A stretch of DNA of 64,000 bases from Bin55 sp965199895. Lineage in GTDB: Bacteria > Pseudomonadota > Gammaproteobacteria > Pseudomonadales > Azotimanducaceae. The stretch is taken from the NCBI GenBank assembly GCA_965199895.1, contig CBDATJ010000016.1, positions 298,817 to 362,816 on the forward strand. The letters are read 5' to 3'. Shown here in pieces: positions 18,957-27,815 of the stretch (position 1 is the stretch's first letter; each line of letters begins with the position of its first letter). Made by a program: the position numbers and the translations under genes. The notes under the pieces were generated by a model. The model worked only from the letters and a program-made list of their open reading frames with translations. It was not told the origin of the DNA and made no database searches.

Positions 18957-19738
18957 CCTGTGTCTTGTCGGTAGCTAACCAAAAAGGTGGGGTCGGCAAA
19001 ACCACGACATCTGTAAATCTAGCTTCAGCCATTGCAGCCGCCCAGCGATCGGTCTTATTGATCGATATGGATCCACAAGGTAATGCAAGCACGCACTTAG
19101 GTGCGCTAGTGGATGCAGATCAAGCTACCACTTGGGATTGGTTTCAACGAAAGCTACCGCTCGAACAGATAGCGTGCAAGGTTGTTGACGGTTTAACAGT
19201 CCTACCTTCCCATTCAGATCTCACAGCGATTGAGCTACAACTGTTCAATTCCGATGACCGAGTATCAAGGATGCGAGAGCTACTGAAACCCGTAAACAAA
19301 TATGATTATGTGATCATCGATTGTCCACCCAACCTAAACATCCTGACGATCAATGCATTGATGTCGTCGACTCATGTACTGGTACCTATGCAGTGCGAGT
19401 ATTTCGCTCTGGAAGGATTGTCTGCGTTATTGCAGACGATTGAAGCAATTCGTACCAGTGGTAACCAGAATTTAGTTCTCGATGGCATTGTCCGAACGAT
19501 GTATGATCCTCGAAATCGACTAACCCGAGAGGTTTCCAGACAACTCTTTGATCACTTTTCATCAAAACTCTATCGTACGGTGATTCCGAGAAATGTAAAG
19601 ATGGCAGAAGCGCCTAGTCATGGGACAACCATTCACAACTACGCCCCTCGTTCTAGAGGAGCAATCGCACATAGTGCGTTGGCGCAAGAAATGCTAAGAC
19701 GACACCAATCGAAAGACACAGAGGAGACGGCAATATGA
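18953..19738 (+). CDS. parA: Chromosome partitioning ATPase ParA (Soj)
   Basis: Walker-type ATPase that segregates newly replicated origins with ParB and parS. 261 aa from ATG 18953 (MTCVLSVANQ). The deviant Walker A KGGVGKTT is at about residues 10-17 with the signature Lys, Walker A' IDMDPQGNAS near 40, and Walker B VIIDCPP near 118. It overlaps both neighbours by 4 nt (rsmG-parA-parB), so the set is likely one operon. Two parS sites are present in this window. Confidence 0.96.
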   Translation: MTCVLSVANQKGGVGKTTTSVNLASAIAAAQRSVLLIDMDPQGNASTHLGALVDADQATTWDWFQRKLPLEQIACKVVDGLTVLPSHSDLTAIELQLFNSDDRVSRMRELLKPVNKYDYVIIDCPPNLNILTINALMSSTHVLVPMQCEYFALEGLSALLQTIEAIRTSGNQNLVLDGIVRTMYDPRNRLTREVSRQLFDHFSSKLYRTVIPRNVKMAEAPSHGTTIHNYAPRSRGAIAHSALAQEMLRRHQSKDTEETAI

Positions 19739-20604
19739 CGAGACGTTTGGGTAAAGGACTGGATGAGTTACTGAAAGTCACTACTACGGATGTTCCTGTA
19801 AGTGACCCACCTTCAGTCAAAGGCATGGAGATCATCAATGTCCCAATTGAGCGAATCAAACCCGACCCCAACCAGCCACGACTCCAATTTGACGAAGAGA
19901 GTTTGAAAGAACTAGCAGACTCGATTGAACGCCACGGAGTTTTGCAGCCTATCTTGGTACGCCCCTTAGATGACGGTAGATATCAGCTGATAGCGGGTGA
20001 ACGACGGTGGCGTGCGGCGGGATTGGGCAAGGTGGCTGAAGTCCCCGTGGTCGTTCGCAATCTTGACGATGAAGAAGTGCTGCTGGTAGCCCTGGTGGAG
20101 AACCTACACCGCGAGAACCTAAATATCATCGATGTCGCGGAAGCGTACCACCGGTTAAACAAAGAATTCCAGCTAACCCACGCCGAAATCGGACAAATGC
20201 TTGGTAAGGCCCGCTCTTCCATCACAAACCTCCTTCAACTCCGCGAGTTACCGAAACGTATTCAGTCTTTACTACGGAGTAGAGACCTTGAATTGGGTCA
20301 TGCGAAACTCCTTTATGGTCTCCCTTCAGGGGAACAAATCAATGTTGCTAGACGAATCTGCAAGGCTAAGTGGTCAGTACGACAGACTGAGAGGTACGTT
20401 GCCAAACTCAAATATGAACCCACACTTCCTAGTCTCGAAGTCAAAGATCCCGATGTTGAACGTCTTGAGTCAGAGTTGAGCCAAAAGATCGGTGCTCCCA
20501 CAACGATTCGTACACAAGGAACACAGAAAGATCGAGGGGAAGTGGCTATCCGATTTTCATCTCTTGATGAACTGGATGGTATTCTCTTACACCTGCGACG
20601 CTAA
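19735..20604 (+). CDS. parB: Chromosome partitioning protein ParB
   Basis: CTP-dependent parS-binding clamp that spreads from parS and stimulates ParA. 289 aa. The ParB/Srx N-terminal domain shows PNQPR near 45 and GERRWRAAGL near 88. ENLHRENLN near 120 is next, then a helix-turn-helix region (LTHAEIGQMLGKARSSITNLLQLR, given here only for location at about 143-167), and a C-terminal dimerisation domain. It overlaps parA by 4 nt. Confidence 0.96.
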   Translation: MTRRLGKGLDELLKVTTTDVPVSDPPSVKGMEIINVPIERIKPDPNQPRLQFDEESLKELADSIERHGVLQPILVRPLDDGRYQLIAGERRWRAAGLGKVAEVPVVVRNLDDEEVLLVALVENLHRENLNIIDVAEAYHRLNKEFQLTHAEIGQMLGKARSSITNLLQLRELPKRIQSLLRSRDLELGHAKLLYGLPSGEQINVARRICKAKWSVRQTERYVAKLKYEPTLPSLEVKDPDVERLESELSQKIGAPTTIRTQGTQKDRGEVAIRFSSLDELDGILLHLRR

Positions 20605-20695
20605 GACACACTTCGTACCGAAATATAGGCAAATGTTGACGCAATTCGTTTGCAGATGTGGTTAGCCTTGCCATGAATCGGAGAGGTACATTCTG

Positions 20696-20701
20696 TATAA
20701 T
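20696..20701 (+). promoter_or_regulatory. Candidate -10 of the atp operon promoter
   Basis: A consensus TATAAT lies 59 bp before the atpI start within the 155-bp parB-atpI gap. The nearest good -35 (TTGCCA at 20668) is 22 bp away, too far for an ideal promoter, so the -35 is uncertain. No other gap of promoter size occurs before atpD. Confidence 0.4.
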
Positions 20702-20759
20702 TTTTCACGCTTCGACCCTGGGATCTTAAAGTGTCTGGTTGCAAAAGTGCTCACGTTGA

Positions 20760-21188
20760 GTGGCAACGGATGCCTCGTCAAACTTGTTGAACCAAAAGCC
20801 TAAAGATAGTGTTCTAGTTTGGTCGATTGTTATTCAAGGTCTTGCTGTATTCCTGGTTAGCCTTGGACTCAGCTTTTTCTATCCAGAAATAGGTCTAGCC
20901 GTGTTCTTGGCAGGAAGCGCTTCGGTATTGCCGAATGTAGTTTTTGCATTACTGGCAAGGCGCACGGACTCATTTCCACGCATTTTGACTTATTACATGG
21001 GGAGGTTTTTGCTAATCATCGTTTGCACCGCAGCAGTGATAGTTTGGCTTAAGCAGACCCCCGTTTGGTTGGAAAAGACCCCTCTCTATTGCGTCGCAAC
21101 TTTGTTAGGTACACACGTGATCTACGTATTGGCCTCCAACATCGTAGACCGGACCATCAAGGAACCTCTCGGAACCACTAGTCGTTAA
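20760..21188 (+). CDS. atpI: ATP synthase assembly protein AtpI
   Basis: Small membrane protein at the head of the atp operon, thought to aid Fo c-ring assembly. 142 aa with four predicted helices (about 20-42, 44-66, 77-99, 106-126), matching AtpI topology. The GxxxxxxPN region (GSASVLPNVVFALLARR) is typical. The start is a GTG with a weak ribosome binding site. atpB follows after 17 nt. Confidence 0.85.
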   Translation: MATDASSNLLNQKPKDSVLVWSIVIQGLAVFLVSLGLSFFYPEIGLAVFLAGSASVLPNVVFALLARRTDSFPRILTYYMGRFLLIIVCTAAVIVWLKQTPVWLEKTPLYCVATLLGTHVIYVLASNIVDRTIKEPLGTTSR

Positions 21189-21205
21189 CCTGAATTTCGT
21201 TTCCC

Positions 21206-22066
21206 ATGGCATCTGATTCCAAGCAGTTCACTACCGACGGATACGTTGAACACCACTTGACCAACCTTCAATTTGGTCAATTGCCAGACGGATCTTGGGG
21301 GATTGCCCATACCGCTGAAGAAGCAGAACAGATGGGGTTTTGGAGCATCCATGTAGACACCATGGCTTGGTCCATCGGTCTTGGGCTCGTCTTTTTACTT
21401 ACCTTTTTTATTGCAGCACGCAGAGCAACATCGGGTGTTCCCGGAATGTTTCAAAACGCAATCGAAGCCATCGTTGAGTTTGTTGACACCACCACGAAAG
21501 AACTGTTCCCGCACCAGAACCCACTGATCGCGCCAATAGCGTTGACCATTCTCATTTGGGTCTTTCTCATGAATCTCATGGATCTTGTTCCCGTGGACTT
21601 AGTGCCTCGGATTTTCAAAGATTGGTTGGGGGTTGAATACATGAAAATTGTTCCGAGTACAGATCTAAACATCACCTTAGGTATGGCCTTGGGTGTGTTT
21701 ATTCTCATCTTGTTTTATTCCATCAAACGCAAGGGGGCTGGAGGATTCCTGGCGGAACTATCGTTCCATCCCTTTCCTAAGCTACTTGCACCCATCAATT
21801 TGCTCTTGGAGACAGTCACCCTGCTTGCTAAACCAGTGTCTTTAGGACTGCGATTGTTTGGAAATCTCTACGCAGGTGAGATGATCTTTATTCTTATTTC
21901 ACTCATGTACACGGGTGGAGTCATACTAATAGTTTTCGGAGGAGTGTTGCAGTGGGTGTGGGCAGTGTTTCATGTCTTGATCATCTGTCTCCAAGCATTC
22001 ATTTTTGCAGTGTTGACCACCGTTTATCTAGCTCAAGCACACGAGGTCTCCGACGGAGATCATTAA
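21206..22066 (+). CDS. atpB: ATP synthase Fo subunit a
   Basis: Proton half-channel subunit of Fo. 286 aa with the gammaproteobacterial N-terminal extension (YVEHHLTNLQFG). The essential Arg is in LGLRLFGNLYAGEMI near residue 213, and the terminal helices with LQAFIFAVLTTVYL are intact. An ATG start is 17 nt after atpI. Part of a complete atpIBEFHAGDC cluster. Confidence 0.97.
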   Translation: MASDSKQFTTDGYVEHHLTNLQFGQLPDGSWGIAHTAEEAEQMGFWSIHVDTMAWSIGLGLVFLLTFFIAARRATSGVPGMFQNAIEAIVEFVDTTTKELFPHQNPLIAPIALTILIWVFLMNLMDLVPVDLVPRIFKDWLGVEYMKIVPSTDLNITLGMALGVFILILFYSIKRKGAGGFLAELSFHPFPKLLAPINLLLETVTLLAKPVSLGLRLFGNLYAGEMIFILISLMYTGGVILIVFGGVLQWVWAVFHVLIICLQAFIFAVLTTVYLAQAHEVSDGDH

Positions 22067-22091
22067 CCACTAATCTAACACAGGAGAACTT

Positions 22092-22337
22092 ATGGAAGAA
22101 CAAGCCATTGCCACATCTTTACTTTATTGCGCTAGTGCATTGATGTTGGGATTCGCAGCAGTTGGAGCTGCTATAGGACTAGGAAATTTAGGAAATAGCT
22201 ATCTTCAAGGAATTGCTCGACAGCCCGAAATGCTTCCCTTACTACGAACTCAGATGCTCATCGTTCTAGGCTTAGTCGACGCGGTCCCAATGATTGTCGT
22301 CGGGATTGGTTTGTACGTTATGTTCGCAGTAATTTAG
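22092..22337 (+). CDS. atpE: ATP synthase Fo subunit c
   Basis: Proteolipid forming the rotating c ring. 81 aa, two helices joined by the polar loop ARQPE. The proton-carrying carboxylate is Asp63 in GLVDAVPMI. No Na+-type Gln/Glu signature is obvious, so proton coupling is inferred. A good ribosome binding site (CAGGAGAA) precedes the ATG, as expected for the most abundant Fo subunit. Confidence 0.97.
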   Translation: MEEQAIATSLLYCASALMLGFAAVGAAIGLGNLGNSYLQGIARQPEMLPLLRTQMLIVLGLVDAVPMIVVGIGLYVMFAVI

Positions 22338-22369
22338 TAGATAACTAGATATTAAGTCGGGATTCTACG

Positions 22370-22837
22370 ATGGTCAATTCTACACTCATAGGGCAATGTA
22401 TTACTTGGGGGGTGTTCGTTGCGTTTTGCTACTTTTTTATATGGCCGCCCTTGGTCAAAGCCATGCAAGAACGACAGAAACGAATGGCCGATGGCTTGGA
22501 AAACGCTGAAAAAGCAGAAGTCGCACTCGCACAGTCGCAAAGTAAAGCGGAAGAGATACTCCATAATGCCCGGGCCGAAGGTCAACAGATAGTCGAACAA
22601 GCTCGAAAGCAAGCGGCGCAAATGGTCGAAGATTCAAAATCTCAAGCACGAACAGAAGGCGAAAGGATTGTGGAAGCAGCTCAGTCTGAAATTCAACAAG
22701 AAGCCTATCGGGTCCGTGAGAGACTTCGTGAAGAAGTGGCGAATCTCGCGGTGGTGGGTGCAGAACGCATCCTTGGGGATGAAATCGACCGCCAACGGCA
22801 TCGATCACTTCTCGATCAGCTAGCTCGGGAGCTATAG
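22370..22837 (+). CDS. atpF: ATP synthase Fo subunit b
   Basis: Peripheral stalk subunit linking Fo to F1. 155 aa: one N-terminal membrane helix (about 8-27) and a long, charged, Ala/Glu/Gln-rich coiled coil to the end. This is the usual E. coli-like size, and there is a single b gene rather than b/b'. It lies 3 nt before atpH. Confidence 0.96.
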   Translation: MVNSTLIGQCITWGVFVAFCYFFIWPPLVKAMQERQKRMADGLENAEKAEVALAQSQSKAEEILHNARAEGQQIVEQARKQAAQMVEDSKSQARTEGERIVEAAQSEIQQEAYRVRERLREEVANLAVVGAERILGDEIDRQRHRSLLDQLAREL

Positions 22838-22840
22838 CCT

Positions 22841-23380
22841 TTGGCTGAACTGACTACGCTGGCACGCCCCTATGCCGCCGCCGTCTTCAAAGTTGCGAAA
22901 GAAGAGGATGCGCTAGAACCATGGGCCCAAGCACTTGCGCTCTTTACAGGATCGTTAGAAGACCCACGAGTTTGGCAGTTGGTGACTTCGCCCGTTCACT
23001 CTCATCGCGCTAAGGCAAGGTCTTTTGTCAAGTTGTTTGATGTCGATCTCAGCGAATCCATGAAGAGGTTCATACACGTGCTCGCTGAAAATCGTCGATT
23101 GGAACTCATTCCTCAGATACGAGCAGAGTTTGAAGTACGACTTGCCGAAGCCAAACGATCGTTAGATGTTGAAATTACATCATCAATCGAACTATCAACT
23201 GCAGAGCTTGCAGCATTTGAAAAGGCTCTGCTCTCACGATTTGATCGACAAATCAAAGTAACCACTCTGGTAGACCCATCCATTTTGGGCGGTGCACTCA
23301 TACGCGCGGGAGATACGGTGATGGACGGTACCGTTCGTGGCCGACTCGAGAAATTACGCACGACATTACAACGAAATTAA
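22841..23380 (+). CDS. atpH: ATP synthase F1 subunit delta
   Basis: Caps the F1 crown and binds subunit b. 179 aa starting at TTG with the characteristic LARPYAAAVFKVA near the N terminus. The C-terminal region contains VDPSILGGALIRAGDTVMDGT, the family signature near 150. Position between atpF and atpA is standard. Confidence 0.95.
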   Translation: MAELTTLARPYAAAVFKVAKEEDALEPWAQALALFTGSLEDPRVWQLVTSPVHSHRAKARSFVKLFDVDLSESMKRFIHVLAENRRLELIPQIRAEFEVRLAEAKRSLDVEITSSIELSTAELAAFEKALLSRFDRQIKVTTLVDPSILGGALIRAGDTVMDGTVRGRLEKLRTTLQRN

Positions 23381-23392
23381 TAAGTAAGGAAC

Positions 23393-24946
23393 ATGCAAGG
23401 ACTCAATCCATCCGAAATCAGTGAACTCATCAAACAACGCATAAGCAACCTTGATGTTTCTTCACAACCCCAGAATGAGGGAACCATTGTTTCTGTAGCT
23501 GATGGTATCGTTCGAGTACACGGATTAGCGGAAGCCCAATATGGTGAAATGATCGAGTTTCCCGGCGGTACCATGGGAATGGCCATGAACCTAGAGCGAG
23601 ATTCGGTAGGTGCGGTTGTGCTGGGAGACTACAGTAACCTATCGGAAGGGATGACCGCTCGATGCACCAAGCGAATTGCTCAAGTACCCGTGGGTCCACA
23701 ATTACTCGGACGAGTGGTCGATGCGCTGGGAAATCCCATTGATGGAAAAGGAGCCATCGGTGCAACTGAAACGGCACCCATCGAACAAGTAGCTCCCGGT
23801 GTCATCGCTCGACAATCAGTGACCGAACCCGTACAGACAGGTATCAAATGTATCGACTCCATGATTCCGCTCGGTCGAGGTCAGCGAGAATTGATCATTG
23901 GCGATCGCCAAATCGGAAAGACTGCTATTGCTGTTGATACGGTAATCAACCAGCGCGATAAAGGTATCAAGTGCATCTACGTCGCCATTGGTCAAAAGAT
24001 GTCAACAGCCGCCAATATCGTGCGAACCCTGGAAGAAAACAATGCACTCGAAAATACGATCGTAGTGGTTGCATCGGCCTCTGAACCCGCACCCCTACAG
24101 TACATTGCCCCCTACTCGGGTTGTAGTATGGGTGAGTACTTCAGAGATCGAGGTGAAGATGCACTGATCATTTACGATGATTTGACGAAGCAAGCTTGGG
24201 CTTATCGCCAAATCTCCCTGCTACTGCGTCGACCACCTGGTCGAGAAGCGTATCCGGGTGACATTTTCTATCTGCACTCACGCTTGTTGGAGCGAGCTGC
24301 GCGGGTCAATGCCGACTATGTTGAGAAAGTAACTCAGGGTGAGGTAAAAGGTCAGACAGGATCACTAACCGCACTACCGATTATTGAAACACAAGCAGGA
24401 GATGTTTCTGCATTCGTACCGACCAATGTGATCTCCATTACAGACGGACAAATTTTCTTGGAAACCGACCGCTTTAATGCTGGACTTCGACCGGCGATGA
24501 GCCCGGGTATCTCGGTTTCAAGGGTAGGTGGGGCTGCGCAGGTTGACTTTATTAGAAAACTATCAGGTGGTGTGAAGCTCGCGCTCGCTCAATATCGTGA
24601 ATTAGCTGCGTTTTCTCAGTTTGCATCCGACCTAGATGAAGCAACACGGCGACAACTCGAACACGGACAACGAATTGAAGAGTTGATGAAGCAACAACAG
24701 TTCTCACCGATGTCGGTAGCAGAAATGGGTGTGTCCCTATTCGCGGGTAATGAAGGATTTCTCGACAATGTTCCGGTCTCCAAAGTACTAGACTTTGAGC
24801 GAGATCTGTTGAACTTCATGAATACCAACCACGGTGAGTGGATGGCGGAAATCACAGAGTCCGGTGAGTACAACGACGAAATCGTTGCGTATATGCGCAA
24901 AGCAGTAGAAGAGTTTGCTGCTTCCCATCAGTACGGAGACAGCTAG
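23393..24946 (+). CDS. atpA: ATP synthase F1 subunit alpha
   Basis: Non-catalytic nucleotide-binding subunit of F1. 517 aa, normal length. Walker A GDRQIGKTA is at about 170-178, and the family signature near 365-380 (PAMSPGISVSRVGGAAQ) is intact. Its TAG stop overlaps the GTG start of atpG by one base. Confidence 0.98.
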   Translation: MQGLNPSEISELIKQRISNLDVSSQPQNEGTIVSVADGIVRVHGLAEAQYGEMIEFPGGTMGMAMNLERDSVGAVVLGDYSNLSEGMTARCTKRIAQVPVGPQLLGRVVDALGNPIDGKGAIGATETAPIEQVAPGVIARQSVTEPVQTGIKCIDSMIPLGRGQRELIIGDRQIGKTAIAVDTVINQRDKGIKCIYVAIGQKMSTAANIVRTLEENNALENTIVVVASASEPAPLQYIAPYSGCSMGEYFRDRGEDALIIYDDLTKQAWAYRQISLLLRRPPGREAYPGDIFYLHSRLLERAARVNADYVEKVTQGEVKGQTGSLTALPIIETQAGDVSAFVPTNVISITDGQIFLETDRFNAGLRPAMSPGISVSRVGGAAQVDFIRKLSGGVKLALAQYRELAAFSQFASDLDEATRRQLEHGQRIEELMKQQQFSPMSVAEMGVSLFAGNEGFLDNVPVSKVLDFERDLLNFMNTNHGEWMAEITESGEYNDEIVAYMRKAVEEFAASHQYGDS

Positions 24947-25806
24947 TGGCTGCGGGTCGCGAGATCAAAAAGAAAATTGGTAGCATTAAAAACACCAAAA
25001 AAGTGACCAGCGCTATGCAGATGGTGGCTGCGAGCAAAATGCGCCGAACCCAAAAACGGATGAATGCAGCCCGCCCCTATGCTGGACGGTTGCGAGAGAT
25101 CATTGGTCACTTAGCCAATTCAAATCCCGAATACACGCACCAATTTATGCGTGAGCCCGAAGAGCTAAAGAGTATTGGATTCATTGTCATATCCACCGAT
25201 AAAGGTCAGTGTGGGGGGCTCAATGCCAACTTGTTCCGCAGTCTCTTACGCGATCTCTCTCAGTGGCGCGATCAAGGTGTGAGCAGTGAATTAGCACTGA
25301 TTGGTAACAAAGCGAATATGTTCTTCCGTTCGGTAGGAGGCAACGTAATCGCGACAGTCAATGATGTCGGTGAGGTGCCCGAAGTGGAACCCCTCATCGG
25401 TAGTTTAAAAGTGATCTTTGATGACTTTGTCAACGGTCAGTTACAACGCGTGGATTTGGTTTCAAACACCTTCGTCAACAGTATGACTCAAAGACCGTAT
25501 ATTCGACAGCTTTTGCCGTTAGCTAAATCAGATGACATCAGAGAACATTATTGGGATTACATTTATGAACCCGAAGCAAGTGAGCTGATTGAAGGATTAG
25601 TGCAACGCTATGTTGAGTCTCAGGTTTATCAAGCAGTAATTGAAAACGTAGCTTGCGAGCAGTCCGCTCGAATGATCGCGATGAAAAACGCAACAGATAA
25701 CGCGGAAACCATGATCGCAGACCTAAATTTGTTGTACAACAATGTTCGACAAGCATCCATTACCCAGGAAATTGCAGAAATTGTTGGTGGTGCAGCCGTA
25801 CTCTAA
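24946..25806 (+). CDS. atpG: ATP synthase F1 subunit gamma
   Basis: Central rotor shaft of F1. 286 aa from GTG. The N-terminal coiled-coil helix begins with IKKKIGSIKNTKKVTSAMQM, and the C-terminal helix carries NATDNAETMI and the ITQEIAEIVGGAAVL ending, both diagnostic. Confidence 0.97.
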   Translation: MAAGREIKKKIGSIKNTKKVTSAMQMVAASKMRRTQKRMNAARPYAGRLREIIGHLANSNPEYTHQFMREPEELKSIGFIVISTDKGQCGGLNANLFRSLLRDLSQWRDQGVSSELALIGNKANMFFRSVGGNVIATVNDVGEVPEVEPLIGSLKVIFDDFVNGQLQRVDLVSNTFVNSMTQRPYIRQLLPLAKSDDIREHYWDYIYEPEASELIEGLVQRYVESQVYQAVIENVACEQSARMIAMKNATDNAETMIADLNLLYNNVRQASITQEIAEIVGGAAVL

Positions 25807-25853
25807 TCACAAAACAGTAAAACCAACCAATAGTTAAGGAATAGAGGATAAGT

Positions 25854-27242
25854 ATGAGTAACGGGAAAATCGTGCAGGTTATCGGCGCGGTAATCGACGT
25901 TGAATTTGAGCGAGATGCGGTGCCGAGTATATTGGATGCACTGACCGTTGTTGAAACAGGACTAACACTAGAAGTCCAGCAGCAGTTAGGTGATGGGGTT
26001 GTTCGAACGATCGCGCTCGGGTCTTCAGAAGGTCTCAGCCGAGGACTGGAAGTCGTCGATACAAAAAATCCTATTTCCATTCCAGCCGGTGAAGAGACTC
26101 TGGGCCGCATCATGGATGTGTTGGGTAACCCAATCGACGAAAAAGGTGAGATCGAAGCTAAAGTTAAACAGCCGATTCACAGAAAGGCGCCGATGTTTGA
26201 AGACCAGGTTGGCGGAAACGAACTACTTGAAACCGGAATTAAAGTCATTGATTTGATTTGTCCCTTTGCTCGTGGCGGTAAAGTGGGATTATTTGGTGGT
26301 GCGGGTGTCGGTAAAACGGTAACGATGCTTGAGTTGATCCGAAATATCGCTATCGAACACTCGGGACTATCCGTTTTTGCGGGTGTCGGAGAACGTACTC
26401 GCGAAGGTAACGACTTCTACTACGAGATGATCGATGCGGGAGTACTTGACAAGATTTCACTCGTGTTCGGGCAGATGAATGAACCACCGGGCAACCGACT
26501 ACGTGTAGCTCTTTCTGGGTTGACGCTTGCAGAACAGTTTCGTGATGAAGGTCGAGATGTGCTGCTCTTTGTAGACAATATCTATCGATATACCCTGGCA
26601 GGGGTAGAGGTGTCAGCATTGTTGGGTCGTATGCCTTCAGCGGTGGGATATCAGCCTAACTTAGCGGAAGATATGGGGATTCTGCAAGAGCGGATCACCA
26701 CCACCAAGACCGGATCGATTACTTCAGTCCAAGCCATCTATGTTCCTGCAGATGATTTAACTGACCCCTCTCCGGCCACGACCTTTGCTCACTTAGACTC
26801 AACAGTGACTTTGAGTAGGGCGATTACTGATTTGGGTATATATCCCGCGGTAGACCCACTCGATTCAACATCTAGACAGCTCGACCCTAATATCGTCGGC
26901 CCGGACCACTATGTCGTTGCACGAGGTGCGCAAGAAGTCCTGCAACGGTATCAAGAACTCAAAGACATCATTGCCATTCTGGGTATGGACGAACTTTCCG
27001 AAGAAGACAAAGCCTTAGTTTATCGAGCTCGAAAGATGCAGCAATTCTTCTCTCAACCCATGTTTGTGGCATCCCAGTTCACGGGTCGCGAGGGTGAATT
27101 TGTTTCTCGGGAAGAGACGGTTCGTAGTGTCAAAGCTATCCTTGATGGAGAAGCTGACGATCTGCCCGAACAAGCCTTTAGCATGGTGGGCAACATTGAT
27201 ATGGTTCGAGAGAAAGCTAAAACTCTTGCGGCGAGTGCATAA
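25854..27242 (+). CDS. atpD: ATP synthase F1 subunit beta
   Basis: Catalytic subunit of F1. 462 aa. Walker A GGAGVGKTV is at about 147-155, the catalytic Glu lies in VGERTREGND near 182, and DELSEEDK near 380 is the conserved DELSEED lever. One small variant is DNIYRYTLAG where most homologues have DNIFRFTQAG. An ATG follows a 47-nt gap containing AAGGAATAGAGG. Confidence 0.98.
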   Translation: MSNGKIVQVIGAVIDVEFERDAVPSILDALTVVETGLTLEVQQQLGDGVVRTIALGSSEGLSRGLEVVDTKNPISIPAGEETLGRIMDVLGNPIDEKGEIEAKVKQPIHRKAPMFEDQVGGNELLETGIKVIDLICPFARGGKVGLFGGAGVGKTVTMLELIRNIAIEHSGLSVFAGVGERTREGNDFYYEMIDAGVLDKISLVFGQMNEPPGNRLRVALSGLTLAEQFRDEGRDVLLFVDNIYRYTLAGVEVSALLGRMPSAVGYQPNLAEDMGILQERITTTKTGSITSVQAIYVPADDLTDPSPATTFAHLDSTVTLSRAITDLGIYPAVDPLDSTSRQLDPNIVGPDHYVVARGAQEVLQRYQELKDIIAILGMDELSEEDKALVYRARKMQQFFSQPMFVASQFTGREGEFVSREETVRSVKAILDGEADDLPEQAFSMVGNIDMVREKAKTLAASA

Positions 27243-27244
27243 CG

Positions 27245-27667
27245 GTGGCTTCACTGATGCATTGCAACATCGTCAGTGCTGAGAAGGAAATCTTCTCCGG
27301 CAAAGTCATGATGCTGGTGGCAACAGGCTCGGAAGGTCAATTGGGAATCTTTCCTGGTCATGCACCGCTACTCACCGGAATTAAACCGGGTCCGGTACGA
27401 TTAAAGATGGAAGACGAGACGGAAGAAATATTCTTTGCATCCGGTGGTTTTTTGGAAGTTCAACCGACTGGTGTCATTGTTCTTGCCGATACCGCAATGC
27501 GTGCCAAAGATCTAGATGAAGCCGAAGCCACAGAAACGGAAGAACGAGCTAAACGCATGATGGATGAGCAAGCAACTGAAATAGATTTCGCACGAGCTTC
27601 ATCAATGGTAGCGGATGCACTCGGACAACAACGTACCTTAGAAGAACTTCGAAAACGTCGTCGTTAA
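27245..27667 (+). CDS. atpC: ATP synthase F1 subunit epsilon
   Basis: Rotor subunit that regulates ATP hydrolysis. 140 aa from GTG, 2 nt after atpD. The beta-sandwich domain shows GQLGIFPGHAPLLTGIKPG near 35 and ASGGFLEVQP near 75. A helical C-terminal hairpin follows. Last gene of the atp operon. Confidence 0.95.
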   Translation: MASLMHCNIVSAEKEIFSGKVMMLVATGSEGQLGIFPGHAPLLTGIKPGPVRLKMEDETEEIFFASGGFLEVQPTGVIVLADTAMRAKDLDEAEATETEERAKRMMDEQATEIDFARASSMVADALGQQRTLEELRKRRR

Positions 27668-27753
27668 TCCGCCGCTTGTAGAAAGGACACAAAATCATTA
27701 GATTGGTATCGATGTGACCAGCGATCGCATCACACCGTCGACCAGTTGAGAAA

Positions 27754-27780
27754 TTGCCATAATTTCGTAGGATCTATAAT
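27754..27780 (+). promoter_or_regulatory. Candidate promoter of glmU-glmS
   Basis: TTGCCA (27754-27759), 15-bp spacer, TATAAT (27775-27780), 35 bp before the glmU ATG. It sits in the 148-bp atpC-glmU gap. Upstream, around 27712-27733, is an imperfect dyad (GTGA...GCGATCGC...TCAC) that could be an operator. Confidence 0.45.
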
Positions 27781-27815
27781 GTGATTTACGAGTTATGTGG
27801 GACGAGAGACCATAA

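Noticed and set aside
27712..27733. TGTGA...TCACA dyad before glmU as a CRP site
   Set aside because: The half-sites are 12 bp apart rather than 6, so it does not fit the CRP consensus. I only mention it as a possible operator.
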